Positions 1 to 9,029 of a DNA stretch of 64,000 nt are shown piece by piece. Source of the stretch: Streptomyces antibioticus (GTDB lineage: Bacteria > Actinomycetota > Actinomycetes > Streptomycetales > Streptomycetaceae); the NCBI RefSeq assembly GCF_001514065.1, contig NZ_KQ948427.1:62001-126000 (forward strand), written 5' to 3'. The notes beneath the pieces were generated by a model that was not told where the DNA came from, made no database searches, and saw only the letters and a program-made list of their open reading frames with translations. Position numbers and translations under genes: made by a program. Every line of letters starts with the position of its first letter. Position 1 is the stretch's first letter.

Positions 1-479
1 GGGATGCCGACCCGTTCGGCCGCCTCCGCGTACTCCAGCCGGCAGATGTCCCGGTACACCAACGGCTCGACCAGCAACGGGTGTTCGCGCTCCAGCCGGT
101 CCAGCGCCTCCAGCAGGTCGATCCGCGAACCGGCGATGACACTCGTGGTGCGCGGGTCGGCGCGGAGGTCGTCGACCGTGGGGGCCGGCTGTTCGGCGGA
201 GCGCCGCCTGAGTTCGCGGTACTTCTGCCGGCAGCAGTTGGCCACCACGGTGTGGAGCCAGGTGCCGAAGCGGCTGCGGCCCTCGAACGTGCCGATCTTC
301 CGGGCGACTTGGAGCAGCACGTCCTGCGCGGCCTCCTCGGCGTCCTCGCGGCAGGGCAGGAACCGGCCGCAGCGCCGGACGACCTCGGGGCGGATCGCCG
401 CGAGCAGCGCGTCGAGAGCGGCCCGGTCACCGCCGGCCGCGCGCCGGGCGAGGTCCTCGGTCGGCGGCTGGTCCGGCAC
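1..479 (-). CDS. ECF-type RNA polymerase sigma factor, 3' end cut by window edge
   Basis: Reads off the window edge, so the C-terminus (most of region 4) is missing. The visible 159 residues contain a region 2 segment (CREDAEEAAQDVLLQVARK, then GRSRFGTWLHTVVANCCRQK) typical of sigma-70 family ECF factors, a variable linker, and the beginning of region 4 (LEALDRLEREHPLLVEPLVY, then LEYAEAAERVGI). It would direct RNA polymerase to a small regulon. The start is a GTG at 479 with a GGGAG ribosome site just upstream. It is divergent from the Ser/Thr kinase that starts 45 bp away, so the two may share a control region; a functional link is only inferred. Confidence 0.8.
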   Translation of the reverse strand, partial: MPDQPPTEDLARRAAGGDRAALDALLAAIRPEVVRRCGRFLPCREDAEEAAQDVLLQVARKIGTFEGRSRFGTWLHTVVANCCRQKYRELRRRSAEQPAPTVDDLRADPRTTSVIAGSRIDLLEALDRLEREHPLLVEPLVYRDICRLEYAEAAERVGI

Positions 480-523
480 GGCTGCTCCCTCGGTGTGGTC
501 GGTGCGGCAGGCATGATAGTCGT

Positions 524-1876
524 ATGCACTCCGTCGAGCGGATCGGCCGCTACCGGATCCAACGGCCCCTGGGGGCGGGCGCGTTCGGGACGGTGTGGCT
601 CGCGTACGACGACACGCTCGACGCGCCGGTGGCCGTGAAGGTGCTCGCCGACAACTGGTCGCACCGGCTCGACGTCCGCGAACGCTTCCTGACCGAGGCG
701 CGGTTGCTGCGCCGGGCCGCGTCGCGGCGTGTGGTGCAGGTCCACGACATCGGTGAACTCCCGGACGGCCGACCGTACTTCGTGATGGAGTACGTCGACG
801 GCGGCACTCTCGCCGAGCTGCTCGTCGACGGCCCGCTCCCCGTCGACGAGGCGCTGCGGCTGACGGCGTCGGCGGCACTCGGGGCCGCCGCACTGCACGA
901 GGCCGGGATCGTGCACCGGGACATCAAGCCGTCCAACCTGCTGCTGCGCACCGGCCCTGACGGCGCCCGTCAGGTGCTGCTGGCCGACCTCGGACTGGCC
1001 AAGATCCTGGCCGAGGCGTCGGGGCTGACGCTGGCCGCCGGTTCGGCGGGGTACCGGCCGCCCGAGCAGGCCGAGCCGGGCACCGGCATCGACGCGCGTG
1101 CCGACGTCTACAGCCTGGGCGCGGTCGGCTACCACCTGATCACCGGGGCGGTACCGGCCGCACCCGGCAAGGTGGTACGCCCCGACCGGCTGCGTCCGGG
1201 CCTGGACCCCGGTGTCCGCCGGGCCCTGCTGCGCGCCCTGCGTCCGGACCGTACGCGGCGCTGGCCCGACGCGCGGGCGTTCGCGGCCGAGCTGGAACGG
1301 CTCGCGACGGGACGGCGGTCCCGGCGGCGGCCCGCCCTCCTCGCCGGGTCGGCGGTGACGGCGGCGCTGATCGGCGCGACCTTCGCACTGTGGCCGCACG
1401 GTTCCGCGTCCACCGACCGGCGGATCGTGGACGTGACGGGGCGGGTGTCGGCCGACGTGCCCGCCGCCTGGGCCGGTCAGGTGCGCGACACGGGCTGGGA
1501 CCCGGCCGTCCTCGGTCTGCGCGCCGGGCACGAGCCGGGGTTCGCCATCGCCGACGACCTGGCGAAGTGGCCGGACCTCGGCGCGGGCGTCAACGGCGTC
1601 TTCGCCGGGGTACTGGAACACGGTGACGTGAGAGCCGTGGTGAACCGCCTCGCCCATCCCGAGTGCCACTACGACGGCGCCCGTGACCGCACCCTGGCCG
1701 TGGGGCACGGCAGGGTCCGCACCTGGAGCGACTGCCCGGGCGGCGGCTCGGTCGTCGAGGCCGGGCTCACTCCCCCGGACGGGGGCGGGCGGCCGCAGGT
1801 GTACGTGCAGATCAGGACGGACGGCGACGGTGCGGCGGCTGGGGACGTCCTCGGCTCGGTGCGGGTCGGGGGCTGA
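524..1876 (+). CDS. Membrane-anchored Ser/Thr protein kinase (PknB-type)
   Basis: 450 residues. Kinase domain about residues 8-262: glycine loop GAGAFGTV (17-24), VAVK lysine 39, HRDIKPSN catalytic loop (131-138) with Asp133, and DLG (155-157) in place of the usual DFG. A basic stretch RRSRRRP precedes one membrane helix (about 271-290), followed by an extracytoplasmic domain of about 160 residues without PASTA repeats. It probably senses something outside the membrane and phosphorylates cytoplasmic Ser/Thr targets. No Shine-Dalgarno sequence is visible; a -10-like CATGAT lies a few bases upstream of the ATG, so a leaderless transcript is possible. Divergent from an ECF sigma gene. Confidence 0.9.
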   Translation: MHSVERIGRYRIQRPLGAGAFGTVWLAYDDTLDAPVAVKVLADNWSHRLDVRERFLTEARLLRRAASRRVVQVHDIGELPDGRPYFVMEYVDGGTLAELLVDGPLPVDEALRLTASAALGAAALHEAGIVHRDIKPSNLLLRTGPDGARQVLLADLGLAKILAEASGLTLAAGSAGYRPPEQAEPGTGIDARADVYSLGAVGYHLITGAVPAAPGKVVRPDRLRPGLDPGVRRALLRALRPDRTRRWPDARAFAAELERLATGRRSRRRPALLAGSAVTAALIGATFALWPHGSASTDRRIVDVTGRVSADVPAAWAGQVRDTGWDPAVLGLRAGHEPGFAIADDLAKWPDLGAGVNGVFAGVLEHGDVRAVVNRLAHPECHYDGARDRTLAVGHGRVRTWSDCPGGGSVVEAGLTPPDGGGRPQVYVQIRTDGDGAAAGDVLGSVRVGG

Positions 1877-1954
1877 GGGCGCGAACTTTTCCGGCCGTGG
1901 GCGCATCGGACTCTCATGACGGGGCACAACGCGCCGTACGAGGAGTGAGACGAC

Positions 1955-2623
1955 ATGGTGAACACGTACCGGCCCGTACACCGGGCGGCCCTGCTCGCGA
2001 GCACGGCCGCCTTGCTGAGCCTGCTGACCGCCTGCGGCGGCGGCAGTGGCGGTGAGGGCGACGCGGCAACCGCGCCCTCGACGCTGCCCGGCACCGCCGC
2101 GCCGGCCACCAGCGGCGTGACCTCGGCGACGCCCTCGGTGCCGCCGAGCGCCGGCCCGACCTCGCCCACCCCCTCGGCTCCGCCGACCACGAGCCCGGCC
2201 GCCGGCAGCCGCTGCCACACCTCCGATTTGGAGGCGGTCCTCGGCCGCAACGACCCGGGGGCCGGGCAGGAGAACTTCCCCGTGATCCTCACCAACACGT
2301 CCTCCCGGACCTGCACCGTCCACGGCTATCCGGGCGCCGCCTTCGTCGACGCCGCCGGCAAGCAGCTCGGGCCGGACCCCGAGCGCTCCCCCGGCACGCC
2401 CACGACCGTGCGGCTGGCGCCGGGGCACAGCGCCTGGTCGGGCATCACCTTCGCCAACCCGGAGATCAGCGGCGCCCGCACCGCCAACCCCGACGCCCTG
2501 CTGGTGACACCGCCGGACGAGCGGGAGCCGCTGAAGGTGTCGTGGTCGGCGGGAGAGGTGCCGGTCTCCGGCAACGAGTCCACGGTCTTCCTGACGGTGT
2601 TGGACGAGGGCCCCGGCGCCTGA
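1955..2623 (+). CDS. DUF4232 lipoprotein
   Basis: 222 residues. The N-terminus is a lipoprotein signal: basic start, hydrophobic core and LTAC lipobox, followed by a Gly/Ser stretch and a long Pro/Thr/Ser/Ala linker (about residues 35-85). The C-terminal domain (about 87-220) has two Cys typical of DUF4232 (SRCHTSDL near 89 and SSRTCTVHGYPG near 117). Expected to be anchored to the outer face of the membrane; the family has no established function. Start ATG is preceded by CGAGGAG. It follows the kinase on the same strand with a 78-bp gap, so co-transcription is possible. Confidence 0.85.
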   Translation: MVNTYRPVHRAALLASTAALLSLLTACGGGSGGEGDAATAPSTLPGTAAPATSGVTSATPSVPPSAGPTSPTPSAPPTTSPAAGSRCHTSDLEAVLGRNDPGAGQENFPVILTNTSSRTCTVHGYPGAAFVDAAGKQLGPDPERSPGTPTTVRLAPGHSAWSGITFANPEISGARTANPDALLVTPPDEREPLKVSWSAGEVPVSGNESTVFLTVLDEGPGA

Positions 2624-2702
2624 CTCCCCTACCACCGGCGTCTCTTACCCGCGCCTGTTCTCATGAGCGGGCACGGCTCGAACCCGCTCCGAAGGATTCC
2701 CC

Positions 2703-3959
2703 CTGAACACCCCGCTCGCCGAAGTCCTGTCCATAGCACTGCTCGTCGCCGTACTCGCCTGGGCCGTGAGCCGTCCACGCGGTCTGCCGGAGGCGGTGCT
2801 GGCGGTCCCGGCGGCCGGGCTCGCGATCGCCACCGGAGCCATCTCGCCTCAGCACGCGTGGGCCGAGGCCGAACGGCTCGGACCGGTGGTCGGCTTTCTC
2901 GCGGCGGTGCTCGTGCTCGCCCACTTCTGTGACGTCGAGGGGCTCTTCCGGGCGTGCGGCGCATGGATGTCCCGCCGGGCCGCCGGCCGCCCCGGCACCC
3001 TGCTGGCCTCGGTGTTCGTGCTCGCGTCGGCGATCACGGCGGTCCTCAGCCTGGACGCCACCGTGGTGCTGCTCACGCCGGTCGTGCTGGCCACCGCGGC
3101 CCGCAGCGGCGTACGGGCCCGACCGCACCTCTACGCCTGTGCACACCTGTCGAACACCGCGTCCCTGCTGCTGCCGGTGTCCAACCTGACCAACCTGCTG
3201 GCCTTCGAGGCGAGCGGTCTGAGCTTCACCCGGTTCGCGGCCCTCATGGCGCTGCCCTGGCTGGTCGCGATCGGCGCCGAGTACCTGGTGTTCCGGCGCT
3301 ACTTCGCGGACGACCTCGTGGCCACCGTCACGGCTCCCGACACCGGTGAGGCGCCCGAGCTGCCGGTGTTCGCGCTCGTCACCGTCGGCTGCACGCTCGC
3401 CGGGTTCGTGGTGGCGTCCGCCGTCGGTGTCGAGCCGGCGTGGGTGGCGCTCGTGGGCGCGCTGGTGCTGGCCGGCCGGGCGCTGGTACGGCGGCGGGCC
3501 ACGCCGCTCACCGTGGTGAAGGCCGCCGCGCCGGGGTTCCTGGCGTTCGTGCTCGCCCTCGGCGTGGTGGTGCGCGCGGTCGTCGACAACGGCCTCGCCG
3601 AGGCCCTGCGCCAGGTGATCCCGGCGGGGTCCGGGGTGGTGGCGCTGCTCGGGATCGCCGCGCTGGCCGCCGTGCTGGCGAACCTCATCAACAACCTGCC
3701 CGCGGTGCTGGTCCTGCTGCCGCTCACCGCGGCGGCCGGGCCCGGGGCGGTGCTCGCGGTGCTGATCGGCGTCAACATCGGCCCGAACCTGACGTACGCC
3801 GGTTCGCTGGCGACGCTGCTGTGGCGGCGGATCGTGCAGCGCGACGGCCAGGACGTCGAACTCGGCGAGTTCACCCGGCTCGGCCTGCTCGCCGTCCCCG
3901 CCGCGCTGGTGCCGGCGACGCTGGCCCTGTGGGGTTCGATCCAGCTGATCGGGGCCTGA
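2703..3959 (+). CDS. ArsB/SLC13-type ion permease
   Basis: 418 residues if translation begins at the CTG at 2703, which has a GAAGGA ribosome site at good spacing and gives the family N-terminus NTPLAEVLSIALLVAVLAWA; the first ATG/GTG in frame (GTG 2766) would remove the first membrane helix. About ten to eleven hydrophobic segments are visible in two halves, with the family-typical SLDATVVLLTPV in the first half and NLINNLPAVLVLLPL in the second. Family members export arsenite or carry anions; the substrate here is not deducible, and no arsR or arsC gene is adjacent. Ends 11 bp from a convergent gene. Confidence 0.8.
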   Translation: MNTPLAEVLSIALLVAVLAWAVSRPRGLPEAVLAVPAAGLAIATGAISPQHAWAEAERLGPVVGFLAAVLVLAHFCDVEGLFRACGAWMSRRAAGRPGTLLASVFVLASAITAVLSLDATVVLLTPVVLATAARSGVRARPHLYACAHLSNTASLLLPVSNLTNLLAFEASGLSFTRFAALMALPWLVAIGAEYLVFRRYFADDLVATVTAPDTGEAPELPVFALVTVGCTLAGFVVASAVGVEPAWVALVGALVLAGRALVRRRATPLTVVKAAAPGFLAFVLALGVVVRAVVDNGLAEALRQVIPAGSGVVALLGIAALAAVLANLINNLPAVLVLLPLTAAAGPGAVLAVLIGVNIGPNLTYAGSLATLLWRRIVQRDGQDVELGEFTRLGLLAVPAALVPATLALWGSIQLIGA

Positions 3960-3970
3960 GCGGCGCCGGG

Positions 3971-5875
3971 TCAGCGCCGGCCGCCGCCGTACCCTCCGTA
4001 CCCGCCGTAGCCCCCGTACCCACCGCCGTACCCGTACCCGTACCCGCCGCCGTACTGACCGTCCCCGCCGCAGGAGTTCGTGTAGTAGCAGGGGACATCG
4101 GTCGGATACGCACCGCCGGGGGTCGGCGCCGCCGTCGACGGAGTCGTGGACGGCGTCGGCGTCGGGGTCGCCTTCTTCGGGGTGGGCGTGGGGGTCGGCG
4201 TCGGGGTGGGCTCGGCCACCGCGTCCCAGTTGACCCACTCCATCTGGAGGTCGGCCTTCGAGGTGTCGAAGACCCAGCGCTGGACGGCGGTGTCGTCCTC
4301 GCGGGACTTCAGGACCAGGGCGCCGGTGCCGTCGGTGGCGGCGGGGGTCAGGGCCAGGTCCTCGTCCCAGCGCGGCACCAGGTTGCCGCGGGCCGTGAAG
4401 TCGTACCGGACGTCCTCGTCCTCGGCCTTCCCGGCGCCGCTGCACTGGGCCAGCTGCACCGAGTAGCCGAGGTGGGAGTCGAGGCAGAGCTCGGGGTCGG
4501 CGGAACTGCGCAGCAGTCCGTCGGTCTCGTACGTCCACTGCTGCGCGGCGTCCGAGGAGCAGTCGGTGACCTCGGTCTCGGCGCCCTTGACGGCCTTCTT
4601 GCCGGCGATGGCGACACAGAGCCCGGAGTCGACGTTGTGGATCCGGCCGCTCAGGGTGCCCTGCCCCTTCTTGCCCGCGCCCACCAGGGCCGGGTCGGTG
4701 GTGGAGTGGTCCGTACCGGTGCCCGGCGTGTCGGAGGCGCGGGCGCCCGCAGCCGGGGCGGTGTCGTCACCGTCACTCATGGACCACAGGACCAGCGGCA
4801 GGACGACGAGGGCACCGGCGGTCGCGGTGAGGTTGCGGCGGCGGGCGGCGGCCTTCTTCGCCGAGAGCCGTCTGTGGCTTCTTCGCGTCGGCGCGGGGCT
4901 TGCGGCACGCGAAGCGGGCGGTGCGCCGGGGACGGAAGGGGCGGTACGGGGAAGGGGCGGCGTGTCGAAGAAGGGCTCGCCCGCGATGATGTGGGCGGCG
5001 GCGGCCGCCGGCGCCTCCGGCAGCGGTGCGTCCGCCGCCTCCTGGGCGGCCCGGGTCTCCGCGTAGGCGCGCCCGCCCCAGCCGAGGACCGCCTCGGCCA
5101 GGGCGATGCCGAGGCCCTGGTCGTTGAACTGGTTCAGCTGGTCGGCGGATTGCCGGCAGTGCTTGCAGCGGTCCAGGTGGGCGCGCAGGTCGGGGTCGAC
5201 GTCGATGCCGCCGCGCCGGTAGGTGACGTCGAGCATCCGCAGGAAGCTGCGGCACTCCTGCTCGGGCGCGAGTTCGCGGTGGACCTGGAGGCACTCCTCG
5301 CGCAACCGCTCGCGGGCGCGGCCCAGTTCGACGCGGACGTCCTCCTCGTCCAGGCCCAACAGGGCGCCGGGTATCTCCAGCGATTCGCCCTCGACCTCGC
5401 TGTGCCACAGCAGCGCGCGGGCGGACTGGGGCAGCCGCTGGAACGCGCCGGACAGCAGCCGCCGGCCGGCGGGCGGCAGCAGCCGGGCCGAGGCCCGCTC
5501 CCCGTGGCCGTTCTCGGAGCGCAGTTCGGGGTGGAGTTGTTCGCGTCGGCGGTCGGTGTCCCATTCGGCGGCGATGCGGCGCACGGTGACGAGGATCTGC
5601 GGGCGCCACGCGGCCGTCGGTCCGTTGTGCCGCAGCGACTCGCCGAAGAGCCGGGTGAATGCGGCGGTGGTGAGCATTCCGGCGGAACGCGGCCCGTCGG
5701 TGCACAGCCGGGCATAGACGTAGGCCGCTTCCCAGTGCCGGTCGAGGAGTTCACCGACGGGGTGGAGGGCGGGCGCCGTTCCCGTCCACTTCTTCAGTTC
5801 CGCGCTGAGTTGCGCGTCCGTCACGTCGAAGAGGCGAGCCGGAGCGGTGGAATTCGGCAGGCCTGCGTCTTTCAC
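3971..5875 (-). CDS. Sigma-factor-like / zinc-finger / membrane / ricin-lectin fusion protein
   Basis: 634 residues. Residues about 40-200 look like a degenerate sigma-70 protein (region 2-like to 115, region 4-like GAFQRLPQSARALLWHSEVE around 143-162). An anti-sigma zinc-finger-like HLDRCKHC motif follows (233-240). A basic cluster precedes a membrane helix (about 349-366). Outside the membrane there is a ricin-type beta-trefoil region (about 405-540, with SGLCVAI and QQW), a Pro-Thr repeat stretch (555-586) and a Gly-Tyr-rich tail (609-632). The GTG at 5875 is chosen for its GAGAGG ribosome site. Function unknown; the order suggests a cytoplasmic regulator tethered to an external sugar-binding module. 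Confidence 0.75.
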   Translation of the reverse strand: MKDAGLPNSTAPARLFDVTDAQLSAELKKWTGTAPALHPVGELLDRHWEAAYVYARLCTDGPRSAGMLTTAAFTRLFGESLRHNGPTAAWRPQILVTVRRIAAEWDTDRRREQLHPELRSENGHGERASARLLPPAGRRLLSGAFQRLPQSARALLWHSEVEGESLEIPGALLGLDEEDVRVELGRARERLREECLQVHRELAPEQECRSFLRMLDVTYRRGGIDVDPDLRAHLDRCKHCRQSADQLNQFNDQGLGIALAEAVLGWGGRAYAETRAAQEAADAPLPEAPAAAAAHIIAGEPFFDTPPLPRTAPSVPGAPPASRAASPAPTRRSHRRLSAKKAAARRRNLTATAGALVVLPLVLWSMSDGDDTAPAAGARASDTPGTGTDHSTTDPALVGAGKKGQGTLSGRIHNVDSGLCVAIAGKKAVKGAETEVTDCSSDAAQQWTYETDGLLRSSADPELCLDSHLGYSVQLAQCSGAGKAEDEDVRYDFTARGNLVPRWDEDLALTPAATDGTGALVLKSREDDTAVQRWVFDTSKADLQMEWVNWDAVAEPTPTPTPTPTPKKATPTPTPSTTPSTAAPTPGGAYPTDVPCYYTNSCGGDGQYGGGYGYGYGGGYGGYGGYGGYGGGRR

Positions 5876-6192
5876 GGCGGCATTCCTCTCGGGGGCTTGC
5901 ACAAAAAGTCCATACCAATAGGCATGGGGTCCCGCCGACAACAGCTCTTGTGGAGCGTGGGGGATGTACGGGAGGAGTCGCGCGCGAACCGGAATCTCCT
6001 TGTCCGCGCGCCGACAAGGCCCCACCTTTGCACAGGTCAGCGAGATGTAACAAGAGATCCCACGGTTTTGTGCATTGTGTGCGCACCCCGTGCTTTTGAC
6101 GATGAGTCAATATCGAGAACGCCGAGGAAAGCCCTTCCTGCGGCAAACCATTGAACCGCCACTCCAGCGACTGTCCGGCGGGTCCACGCGCG
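5876..6192. other. Intergenic region of about 317 bp, promoter region of the sigma/ricin fusion gene
   Basis: No ORF with a credible start lies here. The stretch is clearly less GC-rich than its surroundings, as expected for promoters. A short dyad TTGAC-N5-GTCAA occurs around 6098-6112. The AraC gene at 6193 ends here, so only the minus-strand fusion gene needs a promoter in this interval. I could not assign -35/-10 elements with confidence. Confidence 0.5.
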
Positions 6193-7113
6193 TCACGTGC
6201 CAACCATTGGGCCGCCGGATCGGTACGCGCCGGGCGGCATACCGAATCGCTCACGGAAGACACGGTGGAAATGGAAGGGGCTCACGAACCCCGAGGCCGT
6301 GGCCACCCGTTCCACCGGCAGGTCGGTGGCCTCCAGCAGTCGCGCGGCGTGCCGCAGCCGCGCCTCGCGCAGGGCACGCATCGGCGACTGCCCGACCTGC
6401 CGGGTGAACAGGTGCGCCAGCCGGGAGGGCGACAGTGCGACACGCCCGGCGAGGGAGTCGACGGTGTGGGGCGCGCCGGGGTCGGCGGCGATGAGTTCCT
6501 GGACGCGGACGATGCGCGGGTCGAGGCCGGGGGCCGGGGGACGCCGGCGTGCGGCCCCGGCCGTGAGCAGGACGATCTCCTCCAGTGCGCACAGGGCGAG
6601 TTCACGCGCGACGGTGTCGTGCGCCACGGCGATGCGGTCGTCCGGGGCCTCGCGTCCCGGCGCCGGTTCCGCGGCGCCGGGAGCCCGGCGGGCGTCCGTG
6701 CGCATCCGGTGGAACGCCGACTCGACGCGGGCGCGCAGGGCGGCCGGGGTCGGGGTGACGACGTAGAGGCCGGCGCCGCGGTCGTACGGGCGCAGCCAGG
6801 GCAGCCAGGAGGGGCGGGCCTGGCAGTGCGCCCACCAGAACCGCCAGTGCGCGGCGTCCGCTGCGACGCCGTAGCCGTGCGGGGAACCCGGCGCGAGGAC
6901 GACGAGGTCGCCGGCCCCGGCCCGGGTCGCGGCCGAGCCGTGGCGCAGTTCCCCGCCGCCGGCCGTGGTCCAGGTGAACAGCCAACTGTCCGAGCCCTGC
7001 GGCCGGTTGACGACGTAGCCCGGCGACTCGTCGTAGCGGCCGAGCACGACCAGGCCCGCGGGCGGCGCGGGCACACCCGGGGCAGCAGTCCCGGGCAGTC
7101 CGTCAGCGGTCAC
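6193..7113 (-). CDS. AraC family transcriptional regulator
   Basis: About 306 residues. N-terminal AraC-type cupin sensing domain (about 15-120, with GDLVVLAPGSPHGYG near 72-86), then two helix-turn-helix motifs at the C-terminus: VDSLAGRVALSPSRLAHLFT and VERVATASGFVSPFHFHRVF with the GFVSPFHFHRVFRERFG signature. The GTG at 7113 has AGGAGG at proper spacing; an ATG six bases earlier lies against that site and is less likely. Divergent from the PhyH-type dioxygenase 70 bp away, a common pairing in which the AraC protein controls the dioxygenase. The effector is unknown. Confidence 0.88.
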   Translation of the reverse strand: MTADGLPGTAAPGVPAPPAGLVVLGRYDESPGYVVNRPQGSDSWLFTWTTAGGGELRHGSAATRAGAGDLVVLAPGSPHGYGVAADAAHWRFWWAHCQARPSWLPWLRPYDRGAGLYVVTPTPAALRARVESAFHRMRTDARRAPGAAEPAPGREAPDDRIAVAHDTVARELALCALEEIVLLTAGAARRRPPAPGLDPRIVRVQELIAADPGAPHTVDSLAGRVALSPSRLAHLFTRQVGQSPMRALREARLRHAARLLEATDLPVERVATASGFVSPFHFHRVFRERFGMPPGAYRSGGPMVGT

Positions 7114-7182
7114 GGGCATCCTCCTCGCATCGCCGCCCACCTAGCGTGACACGCGGATCAACACCGACCGAGGAGTGGACGC

Positions 7183-7980
7183 ATGACCGTCTTGGACAAG
7201 GAAGCCGCCGACCGTGTGAGGCAGTTCGAGGAGGCGGGGTTCCTCGTCGTCCGCGGGCTGTTCGGGGCGGACGAGATCGACCGGCTGTGCGCGGAGTTCA
7301 CGGCCCTGCACGCGGCCGGGCCGGTGCGCGGGCACTTCGAGCCGCGGCCCGGGGACGACCCGCTGGCGGTGTGGCCGCGGGTGATGCAGCCGCACGAGAT
7401 CAACGCGTTCGCCCGGCGGATGCTGCTCGACGCCCGGCTGCGCGGTGTCCTGGAAGGGCTGCTCGGCGAGGAGGTGCTGGCCGCGCAGAGCATGTTCTAC
7501 TTCAAGCCGCCGGGGGCGCGCGGGCAGGCACTGCATCAGGACAACTTCTATCTGCGGGTCGAGCCGGGGACGTGTGTCGCGGCCTGGGTTGCGTGCGATG
7601 TGATCGACCGGGAGAACGGTGGCCTGGAGGTCGTTCCCGGTACGCACCGGATGGACCTGTTCTGCCCGGAGGAGGCGGACGAAGGGGTGTCGTTCGCCCG
7701 GGAGTACGTGCCGCCGCCGGCGGGACTCGCGGCGGTGCCGGTGGACATGGCGCCGGGGGACGTCCTGTTCTTCAACGGCAGTGTGGTGCACGGCTCGCAG
7801 CCGAACCGGAGTGCGTCGCGGTTCCGGCGCTCGTTCATCGGGCACTACGTGGGGGCGTCCGCCGAACGGATCGGCGCGTACTACCGGACGCTGTCGATGC
7901 GGGGAGAGCGGGTCGCCCTGCGGGAGAGCGAGGGCGCGGGTCCCTGCGGGACGGAGTTCGCACCGCAGGGACCGCACTGA
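7183..7980 (+). CDS. Phytanoyl-CoA dioxygenase (PhyH) family oxygenase
   Basis: 265 residues. Fe(II)/2-oxoglutarate-dependent double-stranded beta-helix enzyme. The metal triad is visible as HQD (in QALHQDNFYLRV) and the distal His in NGSVVHGSQPN, followed by the Arg-containing RFRRSFIGHY that binds 2-oxoglutarate. Homologues hydroxylate small metabolites or CoA esters; the substrate here is not evident. GAGGAG precedes the ATG. It faces the AraC regulator across a 69-bp divergent promoter region and ends 7 bp from a convergent aldo/keto reductase. Confidence 0.88.
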   Translation: MTVLDKEAADRVRQFEEAGFLVVRGLFGADEIDRLCAEFTALHAAGPVRGHFEPRPGDDPLAVWPRVMQPHEINAFARRMLLDARLRGVLEGLLGEEVLAAQSMFYFKPPGARGQALHQDNFYLRVEPGTCVAAWVACDVIDRENGGLEVVPGTHRMDLFCPEEADEGVSFAREYVPPPAGLAAVPVDMAPGDVLFFNGSVVHGSQPNRSASRFRRSFIGHYVGASAERIGAYYRTLSMRGERVALRESEGAGPCGTEFAPQGPH

Positions 7981-7987
7981 GGAGCGG

Positions 7988-8959
7988 TTATCCGTGGCCG
8001 ACGATCGGCCGGGCGGTGTACGACTGCTCCAGTTCCTCGATCTCCTTCTCGCTGAGGGCGAGTTCGACCGCCGCGACCGCGTCCTCGATGTGGTGCGGCT
8101 TGCCCGCGCCCACGATCGGGGCCGCCACCGTGTCCTGATGGAGCAGCCAGGCGAGCGCCACCTGGGCCCGGGGGACGCCGCGGTCGCCGGCGATACGGGT
8201 GACCGCCTCGACGATGGTGCGGTCGCCCTCCTGGTAGAGGCGGTTGCCGAAGTTGTCGCCCGCGCTGCGGTCGGTGACCGTGCCCCAGTCCCGGGTCAGC
8301 CGGCCCCGGGCGAGCGGGCTCCAGGGCAGCGCGCTGACGCCCTGGTCGGCGCAGAGCGGGAGCATCTCGCGCTCCTCCTCGCGGTAGAGGAGGTTGTAGT
8401 GGTTCTGCATGGAGACGAACTTCGTCCAGCCGTGCTTCTCCGCCGTGTACTGCATCTTGGAGAACTGCCAGGCGTACATCGAACTGGCCCCGAGGTAGCG
8501 GACCTTGCCCGCCTTGACCAGGTCGTGCAGGGCCTCCATCGTCTCCTCGACCGGGGTGTGCGGGTCGTAGCGGTGGATCTGGTAGAGGTCGACGTAGTCG
8601 GTGCCGAGGCGGGTCAGGCTGTGGTCGATCTCGGTCATGATCGCCTTGCGGGACAGCCCGCCGCCGTTGGGTCCGGGCCGCATCCGGCCGTGCACCTTGG
8701 TGGCGAGGACGATCTCGTCGCGGTCGGCGAAGTCCCGCAGCGCCTTGCCGACGATCTCCTCGCTGGTGCCGTCGGAGTAGACGTTCGCGGTGTCGAAGAA
8801 GTTGATGCCCGCGTCGAGCGCCTGCCGGATCAGCGGCCGGGACGCCTCCTCGTCGAGGGTCCACTCGTGCACGCCGCGGTCGGGCAGGCCGTAGGTCATG
8901 CACCCCAGACAGATCCGCGACACGTCCAGGCCGGTCGAACCGAGCTTCACGTACTGCAT
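7988..8959 (-). CDS. Aldo/keto reductase
   Basis: 323 residues. NADPH-dependent reductase of the AKR (beta/alpha)8 superfamily. The catalytic tetrad is visible: Asp and Tyr in FFDTANVYSDG, Lys in LATKVHG and His in YQIHRYD. The nucleotide-binding C-terminal part includes IVGAGKPHHIEDAV. It is closest in style to the YghZ/AKR11-like oxidoreductases of actinomycetes. Start ATG 8959 has GGAG at suitable spacing; longer in-frame starts upstream lack a better site. It may be co-transcribed with the flavoprotein upstream (70-bp gap). Confidence 0.9.
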   Translation of the reverse strand: MQYVKLGSTGLDVSRICLGCMTYGLPDRGVHEWTLDEEASRPLIRQALDAGINFFDTANVYSDGTSEEIVGKALRDFADRDEIVLATKVHGRMRPGPNGGGLSRKAIMTEIDHSLTRLGTDYVDLYQIHRYDPHTPVEETMEALHDLVKAGKVRYLGASSMYAWQFSKMQYTAEKHGWTKFVSMQNHYNLLYREEEREMLPLCADQGVSALPWSPLARGRLTRDWGTVTDRSAGDNFGNRLYQEGDRTIVEAVTRIAGDRGVPRAQVALAWLLHQDTVAAPIVGAGKPHHIEDAVAAVELALSEKEIEELEQSYTARPIVGHG

Positions 8960-9029
8960 CGTTGCTGCTCCTGCCTTCCGAGTGGTCATGAAGGGGAGCG
9001 TACGGTGTCCGGCCGCGCCCCTCAGCGGC

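Noticed and set aside
3971-4060. Tandem repeat as a mobile or regulatory element
   Set aside because: It is the Gly-Tyr codon repeat at the end of the sigma/ricin fusion gene.
2661-4538. Long minus-strand ORF of over 600 codons across the permease gene
   Set aside because: Arg/Gly/Pro-rich composition of an antisense frame in GC-rich DNA; the plus strand encodes a clear multi-helix permease.
3440-6154. 904-codon plus-strand ORF
   Set aside because: Low-complexity Gly/Arg/Val product and shadow of the permease and the sigma/ricin gene, which both have real domains and ribosome sites.
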